NCBI RefSeq assembly: GCF_001956215.1
Contig: NZ_MRTQ01000020.1
Span: forward strand, 1-64,000
Origin: Paenibacillus sp. FSL R5-0490
Lineage (GTDB): Bacteria; Bacillota; Bacilli; Bacillales; Cytobacillaceae
Reading direction: 5' to 3'
Length of the DNA: 64,000 nucleotides
Shown here: positions 32,770 to 42,017 of the stretch, in pieces
Layout of the letters: every line of letters starts with the position of its first letter
Numbering within the stretch: the first letter of the stretch is position 1
The notes under the pieces: generated by a model
Told to the model about the DNA's origin: nothing
Seen by the model: the letters and a program-made list of their open reading frames with translations, nothing else
Databases searched by the model: none
Made by a program: the position numbers and the translations under genes

Positions 32770-35700
32770 ATGATTCAAGGTACAGACAGATTAATCATTA
32801 CAGAGTATCATGAAGACTTTGCTGCAGGAATCGCAAAAATGTGGAACTTAAGCAGAGACAGCTGGGGCGGAGATACCAGTGTAATGACGGAAGAGCAAGT
32901 GAAAACGAAGGAAGCGAATAACGGAAATATTACTTTATACTTAGCCCTTGATGGTGAAGAGGTCGTAGGCTATTGCGGACTATCGGAATATAAAGAGGAT
33001 AGGGGATCCCTGTATATCCCTTTATTAAATGTAAGGCCGGATTACCACGGCCGGAAAATCGGAAAGATGCTGGTGCAAAAAGCGCTGCAAAAGACTATGG
33101 ATTTGGGCTGGCCGCGCCTTGATTTATATACATGGCCAGGAAACGTGAAAGCTGTCCCGCTTTACAAAAAATGCGGATTCTTCTGGGAAGACCGGGATGA
33201 TACAACCCATTTAATGAACTTTATTCCCGCTGTTCATCAGACACAGCTTTTAAAGCCTGTCCTGGAGAAGCTTGATTGGTATGGAAGCAGCCAGAGAGAT
33301 ATCGATGTGAAGCCGGATGGAATCAAAGAAAATGGATTTACATTTTATGAGTATAAATGGCAAAGCGGGGAAGTGTCTGCAAGAGTCAGATTTGAAAGAA
33401 CCGGCAGAGGAATTAGTTTAATAGAAACAAATGAATATCTAATAGAACTATGTATGGCCAATCATGAAGTTATTGAAAATCAAGTGCAGACTTTTCAGCT
33501 CAACCTTGTAAATAAAACAGGAAATCCCGTTTCGTTTAAAGCCGAAGGGAATAATCAGGGAAGGGTCGAATCAATGTTCGAGCATGATTTGACAGCTGAG
33601 AGCGACGCTGTAATGACCGGAACTTTTATTGTGCATGAAGGTGAAGAGCCCAGTGTCTGGAAAACTCATCCTTCATTGAATGTAAAGGTTTGGGTAAATG
33701 GAGATGAATGTGAACTGCGCCTTGGGCTTCTTCCAAAGCAGCCAGCCAAAATAACAGGCGCTTCTAAAGGAAATCTCAGTTTTTTAAATCCGGAAGCAGA
33801 ATTGGAAATGGAAGTAGAAAACAACCTGGGGGATGAGGCAGTATTTCACCTTTCTTTCTCCCAAAGTGATCTGGTTGAATTAGAAAAGCGGGAGTATCGA
33901 ATACAGCTCCACAAAAAAGAACGTAAGCTGCTAAAGGTGCCTTTTATCGTGAAAAAACATGGATTTTATCAGCCGGAAATGTCGATATCGGCATTAAAGA
34001 AGAACGGGGAAGAACTCTCTTTTACTTGCAGCACGGTGGGCATTCCCCTTAAAAGCTTTGGTCAGAAGTTCGGAGGAGAGTCTAAGGATTACTGGCATAT
34101 CTGCAATGGGATCTGCCAGGTGAATATCCGGAAAATGGATTATAAAATAACAGCCGGCAGGAACGAAAGTGTTAACCAGCCTTTTTCATTTTTTGTGCCT
34201 AAACTAGGCAAGCCTTATTCTGCTGAATTTTCAAAGGCAAAGCCTCTGGCAGCAGAGTGGTTCACAGATGATACGGCCATCACCTTCAAATTGGTTTTCA
34301 AGTCTGAAGCTTTTCCGGGAATTCTTGTAGCCTTGTATACCTCCCTTTATGGTGAAGGCCTTGTGAAAATTTGGTCTGAACTGACAAATGAAGGGGATAA
34401 AAAATATGAAAACCTGTTTTTAAGCCAGCCGTTATATCATGAAATGCAGCATCCATATTTTCCGCTGGAGAATGAAGTGATAGAGTTTTCTGATGTAAAA
34501 GAATTGGGGTTCATGGAAATACCAGGTGAAAGCATAACTGAAAATTGGTTTTTCGCGAATCATAACGGAGAGCCGATCGGATTTTGCTGGCCTAAAAGTG
34601 CGAAATCTAATCCGGATGGGTGGCAATTTTATTATCAGCAGGAGACGGGCAGTCTTGCACCGGGAGATCAGAAGGTATTGGCCCCTGGCTATTTATCCAT
34701 AGGAGCCTTCCGGACCTGGGAAGAAATGCAGCAATTTGCAGGTGGTACGGCTGAACCTGATAAAATAGTAAGCAATGAAAAAGCGCTAGTTATCAATGGG
34801 GGAAACCCAGTCTCAAAGGAACAGGAAACAGCAGAGTTTATTCTTAAAACCCACCGTTCGAGTTATCTTAATGGCACTATAGATATTTATTTAAATGAAG
34901 ATAAAAAACTATCCGCAAATTTCAGCCAGGAACAGGAACTAAAATTATTTAAAGCGAATTTCCCTATTGAAGGCATGAAACCCTTATCTCTAGTGAAAGC
35001 CGAGATGACACTTGACAGTGGTAAGACGCATGCAAATGATTTTCTGCTGATGCCCAGGGGGAAAATCCGTATATTAACAGAAAAGCAGAGTGGCAAGACT
35101 GTTTATACAATGGATAATGGCATTATTAGCTTAAAAGCCGCACCGGAATTTTATCCTGGATTATTCTCCTTATCATTTAAAGGAAATGAATGGCTGGATT
35201 CCTCTTTTCCTGAACCGGTTGCCAAGGGATGGTGGAATCCTTGGGCTGGAGGCATGAAAACGGTACCTTCGCAAATGAGTGTGTTTTCGCTATTGAAGCA
35301 GAAATCTTCTGCTGAATTTCTAAATGTTAAAGATTCGTATGAAAACGAATGGTCTGTATTGGCCATTCATACGAAGGCAGTCGAACACTCCAACTGGAAA
35401 GGTCTTGAATATACACAGTATTTCGCATTATTGCCGGGAGTGCCGATTCTTGCCCATTGGGTAAAAGTGATCAATGCAGGAGGGAAGCATCTGTTAAACG
35501 AAAAGTGGATCACAGATATCTTCTTATCCGGAGACTCATTAAAGGACCTTACGATTACATTAAGTGACAAAGGTGCTGAATCAGCCTATCAGGCCGGAGT
35601 TGAGGAGCAATCCTTTGTGGATATTAATGGATCCCGTATCAGCAGCTCCCTCTCTCCTGAAAAAATGTATGTAATGAAAAGTAAAGATACTGATTTCCTG

Positions 35701-35844
35701 GGGGCATATATGAATAAAGAAGCCTTCGAAGTTATTTCTGAAAGGAAGGCGGGCCCATTGGCCAAACCGGGATTTATCGCATTTGATGAAAGAAGCTTCG
35801 ATGGCCGATTATTTAATAAACTGCGGTATCTGGAATTCCGTTAA
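32770..35844 (+). CDS. GNAT acetyltransferase fused to a very large beta-rich C-terminal region
   Basis: 1024 residues. Residues about 1-155 are a GNAT domain (strand LNVRPDYHG, acetyl-CoA loop GRKIGKML near 94-101, then YKKCGFF near 132-138). Residues about 160-430 look like Ig-type or NEW3-like beta sandwiches (LEMEVENNLGDEAVFHLSFS). About 440-1024 is a long beta-rich region suggestive of a galactose-mutarotase/glycosidase-like supersandwich, with no catalytic motif that I can name. No signal peptide, so cytoplasmic. SD AGTCAGGAGG. The stop overlaps the ribosome binding site of the amidohydrolase, so the two act as a pair. Substrate unknown. Confidence 0.8.
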   Translation: MIQGTDRLIITEYHEDFAAGIAKMWNLSRDSWGGDTSVMTEEQVKTKEANNGNITLYLALDGEEVVGYCGLSEYKEDRGSLYIPLLNVRPDYHGRKIGKMLVQKALQKTMDLGWPRLDLYTWPGNVKAVPLYKKCGFFWEDRDDTTHLMNFIPAVHQTQLLKPVLEKLDWYGSSQRDIDVKPDGIKENGFTFYEYKWQSGEVSARVRFERTGRGISLIETNEYLIELCMANHEVIENQVQTFQLNLVNKTGNPVSFKAEGNNQGRVESMFEHDLTAESDAVMTGTFIVHEGEEPSVWKTHPSLNVKVWVNGDECELRLGLLPKQPAKITGASKGNLSFLNPEAELEMEVENNLGDEAVFHLSFSQSDLVELEKREYRIQLHKKERKLLKVPFIVKKHGFYQPEMSISALKKNGEELSFTCSTVGIPLKSFGQKFGGESKDYWHICNGICQVNIRKMDYKITAGRNESVNQPFSFFVPKLGKPYSAEFSKAKPLAAEWFTDDTAITFKLVFKSEAFPGILVALYTSLYGEGLVKIWSELTNEGDKKYENLFLSQPLYHEMQHPYFPLENEVIEFSDVKELGFMEIPGESITENWFFANHNGEPIGFCWPKSAKSNPDGWQFYYQQETGSLAPGDQKVLAPGYLSIGAFRTWEEMQQFAGGTAEPDKIVSNEKALVINGGNPVSKEQETAEFILKTHRSSYLNGTIDIYLNEDKKLSANFSQEQELKLFKANFPIEGMKPLSLVKAEMTLDSGKTHANDFLLMPRGKIRILTEKQSGKTVYTMDNGIISLKAAPEFYPGLFSLSFKGNEWLDSSFPEPVAKGWWNPWAGGMKTVPSQMSVFSLLKQKSSAEFLNVKDSYENEWSVLAIHTKAVEHSNWKGLEYTQYFALLPGVPILAHWVKVINAGGKHLLNEKWITDIFLSGDSLKDLTITLSDKGAESAYQAGVEEQSFVDINGSRISSSLSPEKMYVMKSKDTDFLGAYMNKEAFEVISERKAGPLAKPGFIAFDERSFDGRLFNKLRYLEFR

Positions 35845-35854
35845 AGGAGAAATT

Positions 35855-36709
35855 ATGAAAGTCATAGATGCACATATTCATTTTTCTGATATAAAATCAT
35901 TTCATCATACTGCAGAGGAACTCTCATTTGTGGATTATTCATATAATGGGCACCAGAAGGAGTTCCAAAATGCCAATGTAGTTCTGAGCATCGCAATGGG
36001 ACTTACAGAAACAGATAATATGGGCTTTCCGGATTATGAAGCAAGAACACCGATGGGGATTGACCTGGAAGAAAAGATGCCGGCTAATATTGTTTACTGT
36101 GCCGGCATCAATCCATATGATATCAATGAAGAGGCTTTAGAAAGGCTCGAAGAAGATCTGCAAAAGCCTGCTGTTGTGGGTATTAAAATTTACTTGGGGT
36201 ATTATCCTTTCTACGCCTATGATGAAGTATACGAACCTGTGTATGCACTCGCTGAAAAATATGGAGTGCCTGTAGTATTTCATACAGGGGATACTTATTC
36301 TGAAAGGGGATTGCTTAAGTATTCTCATCCCTTGGCTATTGACGAGGTTGCAGTTAAACACCGGAATATCAAATTTATGATGGCTCATTTTGGAGATCCG
36401 TGGACGCTGACCGGAGCAGAAATCATATATAAAAATCCGAATGTCTATGCCGATCTTTCAGGCCTTATTGTGGGAACAGATAAAGAATTGAAGAAACACA
36501 GTGAAGGAAGATTTTTGGATCATCTTAGGCATGCTTTAGTATTCGCAGATTCTTACGATAAATTGCTTTTTGGAACCGATTGGCCTCTTGCGCCTGTGGG
36601 CCCTTATATCGAATTTATAAAAGAGCTCATCCCTGGAGAGCATCATGAGGATGTTTTCTATAATACCGCTATAAAGGTTTTTCCTAAAATCAAGCCTTTT
36701 CTGCCATAG
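35855..36709 (+). CDS. Amidohydrolase-2 family metal-dependent hydrolase
   Basis: 284 residues from ATG 35855 (TTAAAGGAG upstream). TIM-barrel amidohydrolase motifs in order: DAHIHF (metal site, start of barrel), VVFHTGD (strand 5), MAHFGD (strand 6) and LFGTDWPLAP (metal/catalytic Asp, strand 8). Related enzymes decarboxylate or hydrolyse ring or lactone substrates. Ten bp after the GNAT fusion and translationally linked; it probably acts on the same compound class. A frame from 35783 would overlap the previous gene and is rejected. Confidence 0.87.
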   Translation: MKVIDAHIHFSDIKSFHHTAEELSFVDYSYNGHQKEFQNANVVLSIAMGLTETDNMGFPDYEARTPMGIDLEEKMPANIVYCAGINPYDINEEALERLEEDLQKPAVVGIKIYLGYYPFYAYDEVYEPVYALAEKYGVPVVFHTGDTYSERGLLKYSHPLAIDEVAVKHRNIKFMMAHFGDPWTLTGAEIIYKNPNVYADLSGLIVGTDKELKKHSEGRFLDHLRHALVFADSYDKLLFGTDWPLAPVGPYIEFIKELIPGEHHEDVFYNTAIKVFPKIKPFLP

Positions 36710-36715
36710 AACGAG

Positions 36716-36747
36716 GGGCTGGGAGAGAATTCTTTCAATACCAGCCC
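36716..36747 (+). terminator. Probable terminator of the GNAT-amidohydrolase operon
   Basis: GGGCTGG / CCAGCCC stem; the GAGAGAATTCTTTC between can extend the helix. Only a weak T-tract follows. Confidence 0.5.
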
Positions 36748-36806
36748 TTCAAATAGTCTTATTTACATACATATACGTATAAATATCTTATAAGGGGGCG
36801 TCTTTA

Positions 36807-37655
36807 GTGGTGAAAATTGCATGGGTAACAGACAGTACGGCTTTTTTAAATAATGAGTTAAGAAACCACCCTGACCTGTACCAGATTCCGATGACTATCA
36901 TTATGGATGGCAGAGAATATACAGATGGTATTGATTTATCACCTGAAGAACTTTATGCGAGATTAAAAACCCTGGATACCCCGGCTAAAACTTCCCAGCC
37001 ATCCATCGGCGCTTTCAGGGATTTATACGAAAATCTGCAGAAGGATTATGACTGTGTCATCGCTGTGCTTGTATCGGCTAAGCTTAGCGGCACTGTTTCT
37101 TCCAGTGAACAGGCTGCCCAGCTGGTTGATATTCCGGTATACAGCCTGGACTCCAAGATACTATCATATCCTTTAACAAGATTAATCCTTAAAGGGATGG
37201 AATTGGCAGAGGCAGGACTGGACAGTAAAGACATTATCAGCGAGCTTGAGATGCTCCGTGATACGGGCGAAACATATGTCCTCATTGGCAGTCTTGAACA
37301 GCTTCATAGAAGCGGCAGGATGTCCGGGGTTCAATTCTTTTTAGGAAGCATGCTTAATGTAAAGCCGATTATTTCAGTTCAAGATGGAGAATTAAGCGTC
37401 AGGGAGAAGGCCAGGAGCGAGAGAAAAGCAAAAGATAAAATTGTGAAGCTTTTGAGGAGCGCTCATGAGAGAAACCCGCTGAAGGAAGTATTCATCCTGT
37501 ACGGTTTGCATCCGGGTGAAGCGGAAATATGGAAGAAGGAACTCCAGGAAGAATTTGCGGGTATTGAATTCGGATGCTACTCCTTAGGAGCCACCATTGG
37601 CGTCCACGCAGGAGAGCATACACTCGGCATCAGCTGGCTGAATGGCCTGGAATAA
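36807..37655 (+). CDS. DegV family lipid-binding protein
   Basis: 282 residues. DegV-fold fatty-acid-binding proteins; in staphylococci the FakB members present fatty acids to the kinase FakA. Family motifs: WVTDSTAFL at the N-terminus, TSQPSIGAF, GSLEQLHRSGRMS, and the C-terminal HAGEHTLG. The start is one of two adjacent GTG codons (36807 or 36810) after AAGGGGG. No FakA kinase gene is nearby. A second DegV gene begins at 63794. Confidence 0.9.
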   Translation: MVKIAWVTDSTAFLNNELRNHPDLYQIPMTIIMDGREYTDGIDLSPEELYARLKTLDTPAKTSQPSIGAFRDLYENLQKDYDCVIAVLVSAKLSGTVSSSEQAAQLVDIPVYSLDSKILSYPLTRLILKGMELAEAGLDSKDIISELEMLRDTGETYVLIGSLEQLHRSGRMSGVQFFLGSMLNVKPIISVQDGELSVREKARSERKAKDKIVKLLRSAHERNPLKEVFILYGLHPGEAEIWKKELQEEFAGIEFGCYSLGATIGVHAGEHTLGISWLNGLE

Positions 37656-37671
37656 ATTAATATAAGCTCTG

Positions 37672-37708
37672 GTGCAGGAAATCAAATACTGATTTTCTGC
37701 ACTTTTTT
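37672..37708 (+). terminator. Terminator of the DegV gene
   Basis: GTGCAGGAAATCA / TGATTTTCTGCAC, 13-bp stem with a 5-nt loop (one G-T pair), then six T. Confidence 0.9.
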
Positions 37709-37766
37709 GTTTTTTATAATGACACTTTTTCACAAGTTTTAATGCTTTTTGTATATTATTTACAGA

Positions 37767-37895
37767 GTTGATTGGAGCGGAAGGTGCGAGACTCCTGCGG
37801 AAGTAGCGGGACAGGTGAGACCCCGCAAACGCGGAGCGTCGAGGAGGCTCACCGCTCGCCCCGCGGAAAGCGAGCAGCCTGGAGCGGAAATCAAC
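37767..37895. repeat. GTTGATT-ended structured repeat, copy B
   Basis: 129 bp, same ends as copy A (GTTGATTGGAGCGGAAGG ... GGAGCGGAAATCAAC). Interior GGTGAGACCCCG and CGAGGAGGCTCACC can pair (GTGAG/CTCAC plus flanks), giving a long hairpin. It lacks the roughly 59-bp insertion of copy A. It fills most of the gene-free stretch 37709-37983 between degV and ypgQ. Confidence 0.82.
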
Positions 37896-37983
37896 GGACA
37901 ACATTAAAGGGTAAGACCTTGCCATCGTTTCTTTTTAGTACTAATGTTAAAATGGACAGTGGAGTTTGAAAGCGGGTGAAATA

Positions 37984-38631
37984 ATGAATGAAAATATTAT
38001 ACATATAACAGAAAAATTTGTCCGGGATACACTCGGAGATGATTCAACCGGGCATGACTGGCAACATATTGATCGGGTTCGAAAAAACGCCCTTTACATA
38101 GCGGAAAAGGAACAAAAAGGAGATCCTTTCTTAATTGAAATGGCAGCCTTGCTTCATGATATACCTGATGCAAAGCTGAACACTTCTATGGAAGCAGGGG
38201 ACAGGAAACTGTCTGACTTTCTTAAGGAACTCAAAATAACAGAGGAAGCATCCAGCTCCATTAAGGCAATTATTGAATCAGTTTCCTTTAAAGGCGGCCA
38301 TAACACCAGGATCTTAAGCGCAGAAGCCCAAATAGTCCAGGATGCGGACAGATTGGATGCGATCGGTGCCGTGGGAATTGCGAGAGCATTTGCCTACGGA
38401 GGCAAAAAAGGACAGCTGATTTATGATCCTGCCCTTGATATCAGAATAGAAATGACTGAAGATGAATACCGGAATGGCAGGTCGTCATCCATCAATCATT
38501 TTTACGAAAAGCTTTTGAAGCTGAGAGATCTGCTGAACACTGACACTGCTATGGAATTGGCAGAAAAGCGGCATGAGCTAATGGAACAGTTTCTGCATCA
38601 ATTTTTTAAAGAATGGAATGGTCAAGCATGA
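37984..38631 (+). CDS. ypgQ: HD-domain nucleotide pyrophosphohydrolase
   Basis: 215 residues from ATG 37984. HD-superfamily metal ligands: HDWQH near 23-27, ALLHD (HD pair), and QDADRLDAIG, containing the last Asp. B. subtilis YpgQ of this size is a Mn-dependent (deoxy)nucleotide pyrophosphohydrolase. An upstream TTG at 37966 is possible, but GCGGGTGA lies between, favouring the ATG. The stop overlaps the next start (ATGA). Confidence 0.88.
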   Translation: MNENIIHITEKFVRDTLGDDSTGHDWQHIDRVRKNALYIAEKEQKGDPFLIEMAALLHDIPDAKLNTSMEAGDRKLSDFLKELKITEEASSSIKAIIESVSFKGGHNTRILSAEAQIVQDADRLDAIGAVGIARAFAYGGKKGQLIYDPALDIRIEMTEDEYRNGRSSSINHFYEKLLKLRDLLNTDTAMELAEKRHELMEQFLHQFFKEWNGQA

Positions 38632-40508
38632 AGATGATTTCTGTGGAAAATGTGACAAAAACCTATGGTGAGAAAGAACTTTTTAACAATATATCATTTA
38701 CAATAGCCGAAAAAGAAAGGGCAGGACTGATCGGTGTAAACGGTACAGGAAAATCCTCACTGCTGAAAGTGATTGCGGGAGTTGACCTGCCAGACTCCGG
38801 CGATATAGTCAAACCGAGAGATTACACCATTTCATATTCAGCACAGCAGCCTGACCTGAATTATGATTTAACCGTTCTCGAGCAGGTATTTGCAGGAGAT
38901 GCGCCAATACTTGTCCTGCAGAGAGAATATGAACAAGCACTGCTGGAGCTTAGCCGGCACCCGGAAGATCCAGCTGTCCAGGAAAGCCTTTTTGAACTTC
39001 AAAAAAGAATGGATACACTTAATGCCTGGGAAGTAAATACCGACGCCAAAACGATTCTCACTAAACTGGGCATTGAGGATTTTGGCAGAAAAATCGGTGA
39101 GCTTTCAGGCGGACAGAAAAAGCGGGTTGCGCTGGCGCAAGCTTTGATCCAGTCACCAGACTTGCTGATCCTTGATGAGCCGACAAATCACCTTGATTTT
39201 GAATCGGTTAAATGGCTGGAAGAATATCTGGGCAGATATAGGGGTGCACTGCTGCTAGTGACACATGACCGTTATTTTCTGGACCGGGTTACCAATAAAA
39301 TGTTTGAGCTTGAGGGCGGAAATCTTTACAGCTATAAGGGGAATTATGCTGCATTCCTTGAAGCCAAGGCGATAAGAGAGGAAAATGAAGCAGCCACTAT
39401 AGAAAAGCAGAAAAATCTGTTTAGAAGGGAACTCGAGTGGATCAGGAGAGGTGCAAAAGCCCGTACCACCAAGCAAAAAGCAAGGATCCAGCGGTTTGAG
39501 ACCCTTGACAGCCAGCTTTCTTTAGTTAAATCCTCTGAAAAATTGGATATGTCCCTAAGCGGCAGCCGTCTCGGAAAACAAGTGTTTGAACTCGAAGCTG
39601 CTACAAAAAAGTATGGCTCCCAGACAATTCTGGATCATTTTGATCTTCTCGTAAAACCAGGGGATAGAATAGGGATAATTGGAAGAAATGGGACAGGAAA
39701 ATCCACGCTCCTTAACATACTGGCAGGCAGGATTCCGCTGGATTCAGGTAAGCGCATTATTGGGCAGACAGTAAAAGTTGCTTACTATACCCAGGAAAGC
39801 GAAGATATGGATGAGAGTAAACGCATGATCGAATACCTCAAAGAAACAGCTGAAGTAGTTGAAACGTCAGATGGAAAAACCATTTCTGCGGCTCAAATGC
39901 TGGAGCGTTTCCTTTTTCCGCCATATACCCATGGCACTCCAATCCGCAAGCTTTCCGGCGGGGAAAAACGGAGGCTTTATTTACTGAAAATCTTAATGTC
40001 AGAGCCTAATGTTCTTCTTCTTGACGAGCCGACCAATAACCTTGATACCCAAACCCTGACGGTTCTCGAGGATTACCTAGATGATTTTCCCGGCGTAGTC
40101 ATTACTGTTTCGCATGACCGCTACTTCCTGGATAAAGTGGCTGAGCAGCTGCTCGTGTTAAAAGGAGAGGGCAAAATCGAATCCTACTATGGAAATTACA
40201 GTGAATTTCTTGAAAGTGAAAATGCCAAACCGGTTCAGGAAATGGACCATGCCCCTAAAAAAACGAGGGAAACAAAACCGAAAAAGAAGAGAATGAGCTA
40301 CAAAGAGAAGAAAGAATGGGAAGAAATAGAGGGAAAGATTGAGGCTGCTGAAGCCCGTCTCGAAGCAATTTCCTCAGAAATGGCCACCATTGGCAGTGAC
40401 TTTGAAAAGGGCCAGGCCTTAGTAGATGAAGAATCGAAACTGAATGAAGAACTTGAATATCTGATAGAGAGATGGAGCTATCTTTCAGAAGCAGCAGAAA
40501 ATGAATAA
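38628..40508 (+). CDS. yfmR: ABC-F ATPase, Uup/YfmR type
   Basis: 626 residues, two ABC domains without membrane segments. First Walker A GVNGTGKS (36-43), signature LSGGQKKR, Walker B LLILDEPTNHLD. Second Walker A GRNGTGKST, signature LSGGEKRR, Walker B LLLDEPTNNLD. A roughly 80-residue C-terminal coiled coil (KKRMSYKEKKEWEEIEGKIE onward) marks the Uup/YfmR branch, which rescues stalled ribosomes and overlaps with EF-P function. The start at 38628 overlaps ypgQ by 4 bp; an upstream in-frame ATG at 38613 is less likely. Confidence 0.9.
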   Translation: MKMISVENVTKTYGEKELFNNISFTIAEKERAGLIGVNGTGKSSLLKVIAGVDLPDSGDIVKPRDYTISYSAQQPDLNYDLTVLEQVFAGDAPILVLQREYEQALLELSRHPEDPAVQESLFELQKRMDTLNAWEVNTDAKTILTKLGIEDFGRKIGELSGGQKKRVALAQALIQSPDLLILDEPTNHLDFESVKWLEEYLGRYRGALLLVTHDRYFLDRVTNKMFELEGGNLYSYKGNYAAFLEAKAIREENEAATIEKQKNLFRRELEWIRRGAKARTTKQKARIQRFETLDSQLSLVKSSEKLDMSLSGSRLGKQVFELEAATKKYGSQTILDHFDLLVKPGDRIGIIGRNGTGKSTLLNILAGRIPLDSGKRIIGQTVKVAYYTQESEDMDESKRMIEYLKETAEVVETSDGKTISAAQMLERFLFPPYTHGTPIRKLSGGEKRRLYLLKILMSEPNVLLLDEPTNNLDTQTLTVLEDYLDDFPGVVITVSHDRYFLDKVAEQLLVLKGEGKIESYYGNYSEFLESENAKPVQEMDHAPKKTRETKPKKKRMSYKEKKEWEEIEGKIEAAEARLEAISSEMATIGSDFEKGQALVDEESKLNEELEYLIERWSYLSEAAENE

Positions 40509-40515
40509 TGAGATG

Positions 40516-40538
40516 CCCGGTGGAATCACCGGGTTATT
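40516..40538 (+). terminator. Terminator of the ypgQ-yfmR unit
   Basis: CCCGGTG / CACCGGG stem, 4-nt loop, then TTATTTTT. Confidence 0.85.
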
Positions 40539-40631
40539 TTTATAGTTAAAACAGCTAAAATGCCTCGAAATTATCCTTATGTTAAAATAAAATCAGTTAC
40601 CAGCGTGAATATAAAAAAAAGGGTGATACTT

Positions 40632-41768
40632 TTGAAAATAAAAGCAATCGAACCAACACCAAGTCCGAATACAATGAAGGTTATTCTTGATGAAGAGCTT
40701 CCAATGGGGAAAGCCAATAATTATAAAAAAGATAAAAAAGAAGGAGCTCCCAGGATCATCCTTGATATTCTTGAGATTGAAGGCATAAAAGGGGTTTACC
40801 ATGTTGCCGATTTCCTGGCGGTAGAAAGAAATGCCAAATATGACTGGAAAGAGCTGCTTCCTCAAGTTCGGTCTGCTTTTGGCGAAGACGTGGAAAATGA
40901 CGGTTCTGAGGAAAACGGCATTGATGAACATTTTGGTGAAGTGCAGGTACTAGTCCAAATGTACAAAGGAATTCCGATGCAGGTGAAGCTGACTGACGGC
41001 ACGGAAGAAAAGCGCTTCGGACTTCCTGAAAACTTTATTAATGCTGTTTCAAAAGCTCAGGATCCTGCTGATAATGTTGTCATGGTCCGCAAGTGGAAAG
41101 AATTTGGGGTCCGCTACGGAGACTTTGACCAAGTTGGCCATGATATTGTAGAGGAACTAATGGCTGCCTATCCGGAGGGAAGACTCCAGACCCTTGTGAA
41201 AATGGCTGAAAGCCCAGATAAAACGGAGGATAAGCATGTGCGTTCTCTTCTGAAACTTTCAGTCGAAGATTTGGATTCCGCGGATTGGCGGGAGCGTTAT
41301 CAAAAACTCGAACAGATGGATAATCCCGAACTGGAGGACCTGCCTGTTCTTGAAAAAGCTCTCAATGACGAGAAGGCTTCAATCAGGAGACTTGCGACAG
41401 TTTATCTTGGAATGATTGAAGATAAAAGCGTCCTTCCGCTTCTGTACAGAGCATTGAAGGATAAAACGGTCACTGTAAGGCGTACAGCCGGAGACTGTTT
41501 ATCAGACTTAGGGTTTGCAGAAGCAATGGACGCCATGAAGGAAGCTCTGCAGGATGACAGTAAGCTTGTACGCTGGCGTGCGGCCATGTTTCTTTACGAA
41601 GTGGGTGATGAAAGTGCGCTGCCTGCTCTAAAGGCTGCTGAAGACGACCCGGAATTCGAAGTCAGTCTGCAGATCAAACTGGCTATTGAGAGAATTGAGC
41701 AGGGAGAAGAAGCAAAGGGTTCAGTTTGGAAACAAATGACTGAATCCCGGAATAAAGGTGATAAATAA
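40632..41768 (+). CDS. ypgR: Conserved virulence factor C-like protein (Nfu-N plus HEAT repeats)
   Basis: 378 residues from a TTG at 40632 with AAAAAGGGTGATA upstream. The N-terminal 90 residues (KAIEPTPSPNTMKVILDEEL ...) match the Nfu/NifU N-terminal scaffold domain. Residues about 220-365 are HEAT-like repeats (DKSVLPLLYRALKDKTVTVR, DDSKLVRWRAAMFLYEVGD). Staphylococcal CvfC and B. subtilis YpgR share this plan; molecular role unknown. The more distal start at 40560 would lack a ribosome binding site. Confidence 0.88.
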   Translation: MKIKAIEPTPSPNTMKVILDEELPMGKANNYKKDKKEGAPRIILDILEIEGIKGVYHVADFLAVERNAKYDWKELLPQVRSAFGEDVENDGSEENGIDEHFGEVQVLVQMYKGIPMQVKLTDGTEEKRFGLPENFINAVSKAQDPADNVVMVRKWKEFGVRYGDFDQVGHDIVEELMAAYPEGRLQTLVKMAESPDKTEDKHVRSLLKLSVEDLDSADWRERYQKLEQMDNPELEDLPVLEKALNDEKASIRRLATVYLGMIEDKSVLPLLYRALKDKTVTVRRTAGDCLSDLGFAEAMDAMKEALQDDSKLVRWRAAMFLYEVGDESALPALKAAEDDPEFEVSLQIKLAIERIEQGEEAKGSVWKQMTESRNKGDK

Positions 41769-41778
41769 TTTTAAGAAA

Positions 41779-41813
41779 GCCGCTCAGATTTTAGGATCTG
41801 CAGCGGTTTTTTT
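41779..41813 (+). terminator. Terminator of ypgR
   Basis: GCCGCTCAGAT pairs with ATCTG-c-AGCGGT, followed by eight T. Confidence 0.85.
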
Positions 41814-41897
41814 ATTGGAATTGATTAATTTAGAACTTACACGCATTACAGTTTCATTCATTTAAAGCGAAAAATTAAATTAAATTTGTAATAATTA

Positions 41898-41926
41898 TTG
41901 AAATTATCCGAAAAAGGGTCTATATT
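41898..41926 (+). promoter_or_regulatory. Sigma-A promoter of ilvD
   Basis: TTGAAA (41898-41903), 17-bp spacer, TATATT (41921-41926), giving a leader of about 85 nt. An extended ilvD frame would have to start at the -35 itself, which rules it out. Confidence 0.75.
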
Positions 41927-42017
41927 GGAAAGAAAATATTTGGGGGGCAGGAGGTTAGTTAATCTTTTCCATAGAATAAGAGATTATGAATCTAGGGTAA
42001 AACGGGAGGTACATACT

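Noticed and set aside
41898..42017. 40-residue N-terminal extension of IlvD
   Set aside because: Its start codon coincides with the -35 element, and the extension contains no ilvD-like sequence. The ATG at 42018 has CGGGAGGT.
41816..42017. T-box leader upstream of ilvD
   Set aside because: No T-box sequence (TGGNACCGCG-like) or specifier structure, and the leader is only about 85 nt.
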